Positions 62,945 through 64,000 of a stretch of DNA of 64,000 bases are shown piece by piece. The first letter of the stretch is position 1, and every line of letters starts with the position of its first letter. Under the pieces are notes generated by a model. It did not search any database, was not told the origin of the DNA, and worked only from the letters and a program-made list of their open reading frames with translations. Source of the DNA: Hippasteria phrygiana (lineage: Eukaryota; Echinodermata; Asteroidea; Valvatida; Goniasteridae); assembly GCA_037893225.1 (NCBI GenBank), contig JAZGUH010000123.1:124001-188000 (forward strand), written 5' to 3'. A program made the translations under genes and the position numbers.

Positions 62945-64000
62945 CTTGAAGGGTAGATCAATGGACGTCAGAATATCAAAATGACTGCGCTAGACTGCAT
63001 GTAACTTGGAACAAGTTGTTTGGCTGATAATGTCATTTCTCAAAAAAGACTTCCATAATCACCAATTATGACTTCTCAAAGAAATGAAGCAATTTCCAAA
63101 GCTTTACAAAAGTTCAATAACCCAAAATAAATCCACATTGTTATTGTATATTACTTTTCCCATTCTACAAAATAGAGTTTGTGTATGTGCTGTTTTAAAC
63201 TTAAAGTCATCTCTTTCTTATTAGATTTTAACCACTGCTGTATTACGTCATAGTGTCTTTACAGTTTCTATTGATCTTCATGCCTTTATAACTGACGTAA
63301 AAAATCACGTTCATGCAGCTTGTAAACTACTGTTCAATCACATAGTCAGGCTCACTATGTTCAGAATTATAATTTCGTTGGAATTTTTGGGAGATTTGCA
63401 AATCTATACATTTTTGGAAACTGTATAGTGTAAGCAATCAGAAAACCAATGTTTACCATTTGCCGGACGCATATATGGCGGCCATCTTGGATTTTCAAAA
63501 TGGCCGCTTTAAAAATGGGTGTTTCTCAATATCTCAACATCTAGGGGACCCAGAGTCCTGATTTTAATGGCTAAACCTACATTTGTAGGGGCAAGGAATC
63601 TAGTGGTACCAAGTACAATAAGCTAAACGTAACCACAAGGCGGTCATCTTGGATTTTCAAAATGGCCGCCTTAAGAATGGTCGTTTCTCAGTATCTCAAC
63701 TTCTAGGTGACATAGAGTCCTGGTTTTAACGGCTAAACGAGCTTCGAGCTATCAACTCGCCCTACCACTTGTTTTGAAGCCATTGAAATTATCTAGGTCT
63801 TAGTATATTTTAGGCAGTCATAGGGGCCCCAAATTTGGAAATGTGGAACTAGAAACCAGGATGCATCATCACAACGATGTTGTATTGAATTGTACACAAA
63901 GGCCCAGTTTCGCGAAAATCCGTTACGTGATTGGAAGCAACGAAAATCTGGAGCAACTTTCGGTTCGTAAGCTTTCATATCCTAATAAAACTAGGCATAA
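62945..64000 (-). other. MYCBP2 intron reaching the window edge
   Basis: No further exon is recognised up to 64000. Apart from the duplicated segment at 63478-63739 I see nothing else. Confidence 0.6.
63478..63739. repeat. 161-bp tandem duplication with CCATCTTGG hairpins
   Basis: Copies start at 63478 (GGCGGCCATCTTGG) and 63639 (GGCGGTCATCTTGG). Each carries CCATCTTGGATTTTCAAAATGG flanked by GGC/GCC, forming a hairpin, followed by TTTCTCAATATCTCAAC and GAGTCCTG. The CCAT/ATGG cores look like YY1 sites. Confidence 0.85.

Overview
This is invertebrate animal nuclear DNA: A+T-rich, intron-rich and full of transposon remnants. Only two protein-coding genes can be supported, and both are partial because they run off the window. 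They are spliced, so almost all of the coding sequence lies in short exons. I found no sign of bacterial, organelle or viral DNA. The mix of small DNA transposons (hAT, PIF/Harbinger, pogo/Tc1, piggyBac-like) and the two genes suit a marine deuterostome such as an echinoderm or hemichordate, but a lophotrochozoan cannot be excluded.

Left part (1-21604): the 3' half of a TBC1D19 gene lies on the + strand. Seven exons between 9970 and 21604 encode the C-terminal 252 residues of a TBC-domain (Rab GAP-like) protein, with reading phase kept across every junction and a stop at 21602-21604. Its introns and 5' flank carry many MITEs. Among them is a group of elements that begin CAGTG-TTG/CTG and carry arrays of a short motif particular to each copy (GAGTCC, GTACTCG, GGTCTCG, CTTGTGCACGGT). 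Two have perfect 8-bp target-site duplications, as hAT elements do.

Middle (21605-49470): a 28 kb gap between the two convergent genes. It is dominated by an 11.5 kb satellite array (about 25295-36830) of 90-bp units, each with the 16-bp palindrome CAAGGCTATAGCCTTG. The array has long-range higher-order repetition and flips orientation at one of these palindromes near 26355. To its right are a G+C-rich unidentified island (36840-37245), short tandem arrays, two large imperfect inverted duplications (39270-40606 and 40702-41889), a dense set of poly(G)/poly(C) runs, and an A+T-rich stretch.

Right part (49471-64000, - strand): the last twelve coding exons of MYCBP2 (PAM/Highwire/RPM-1), encoding 744 C-terminal residues. 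They include the B-box-like zinc finger, the RING and the tandem-cysteine domain. All residues I know to be needed for its RING-Cys-relay chemistry are present. Introns hold two sister copies of a pogo-like MITE, a Tc1 fragment, a tRNA-derived SINE and several hairpins.

The two genes share no known pathway: one is a Rab-GAP-like protein, the other a neuronal E3 ligase. They are simply convergent neighbours. The most unusual material is the motif-array transposon group and the satellite, rather than any new protein system.
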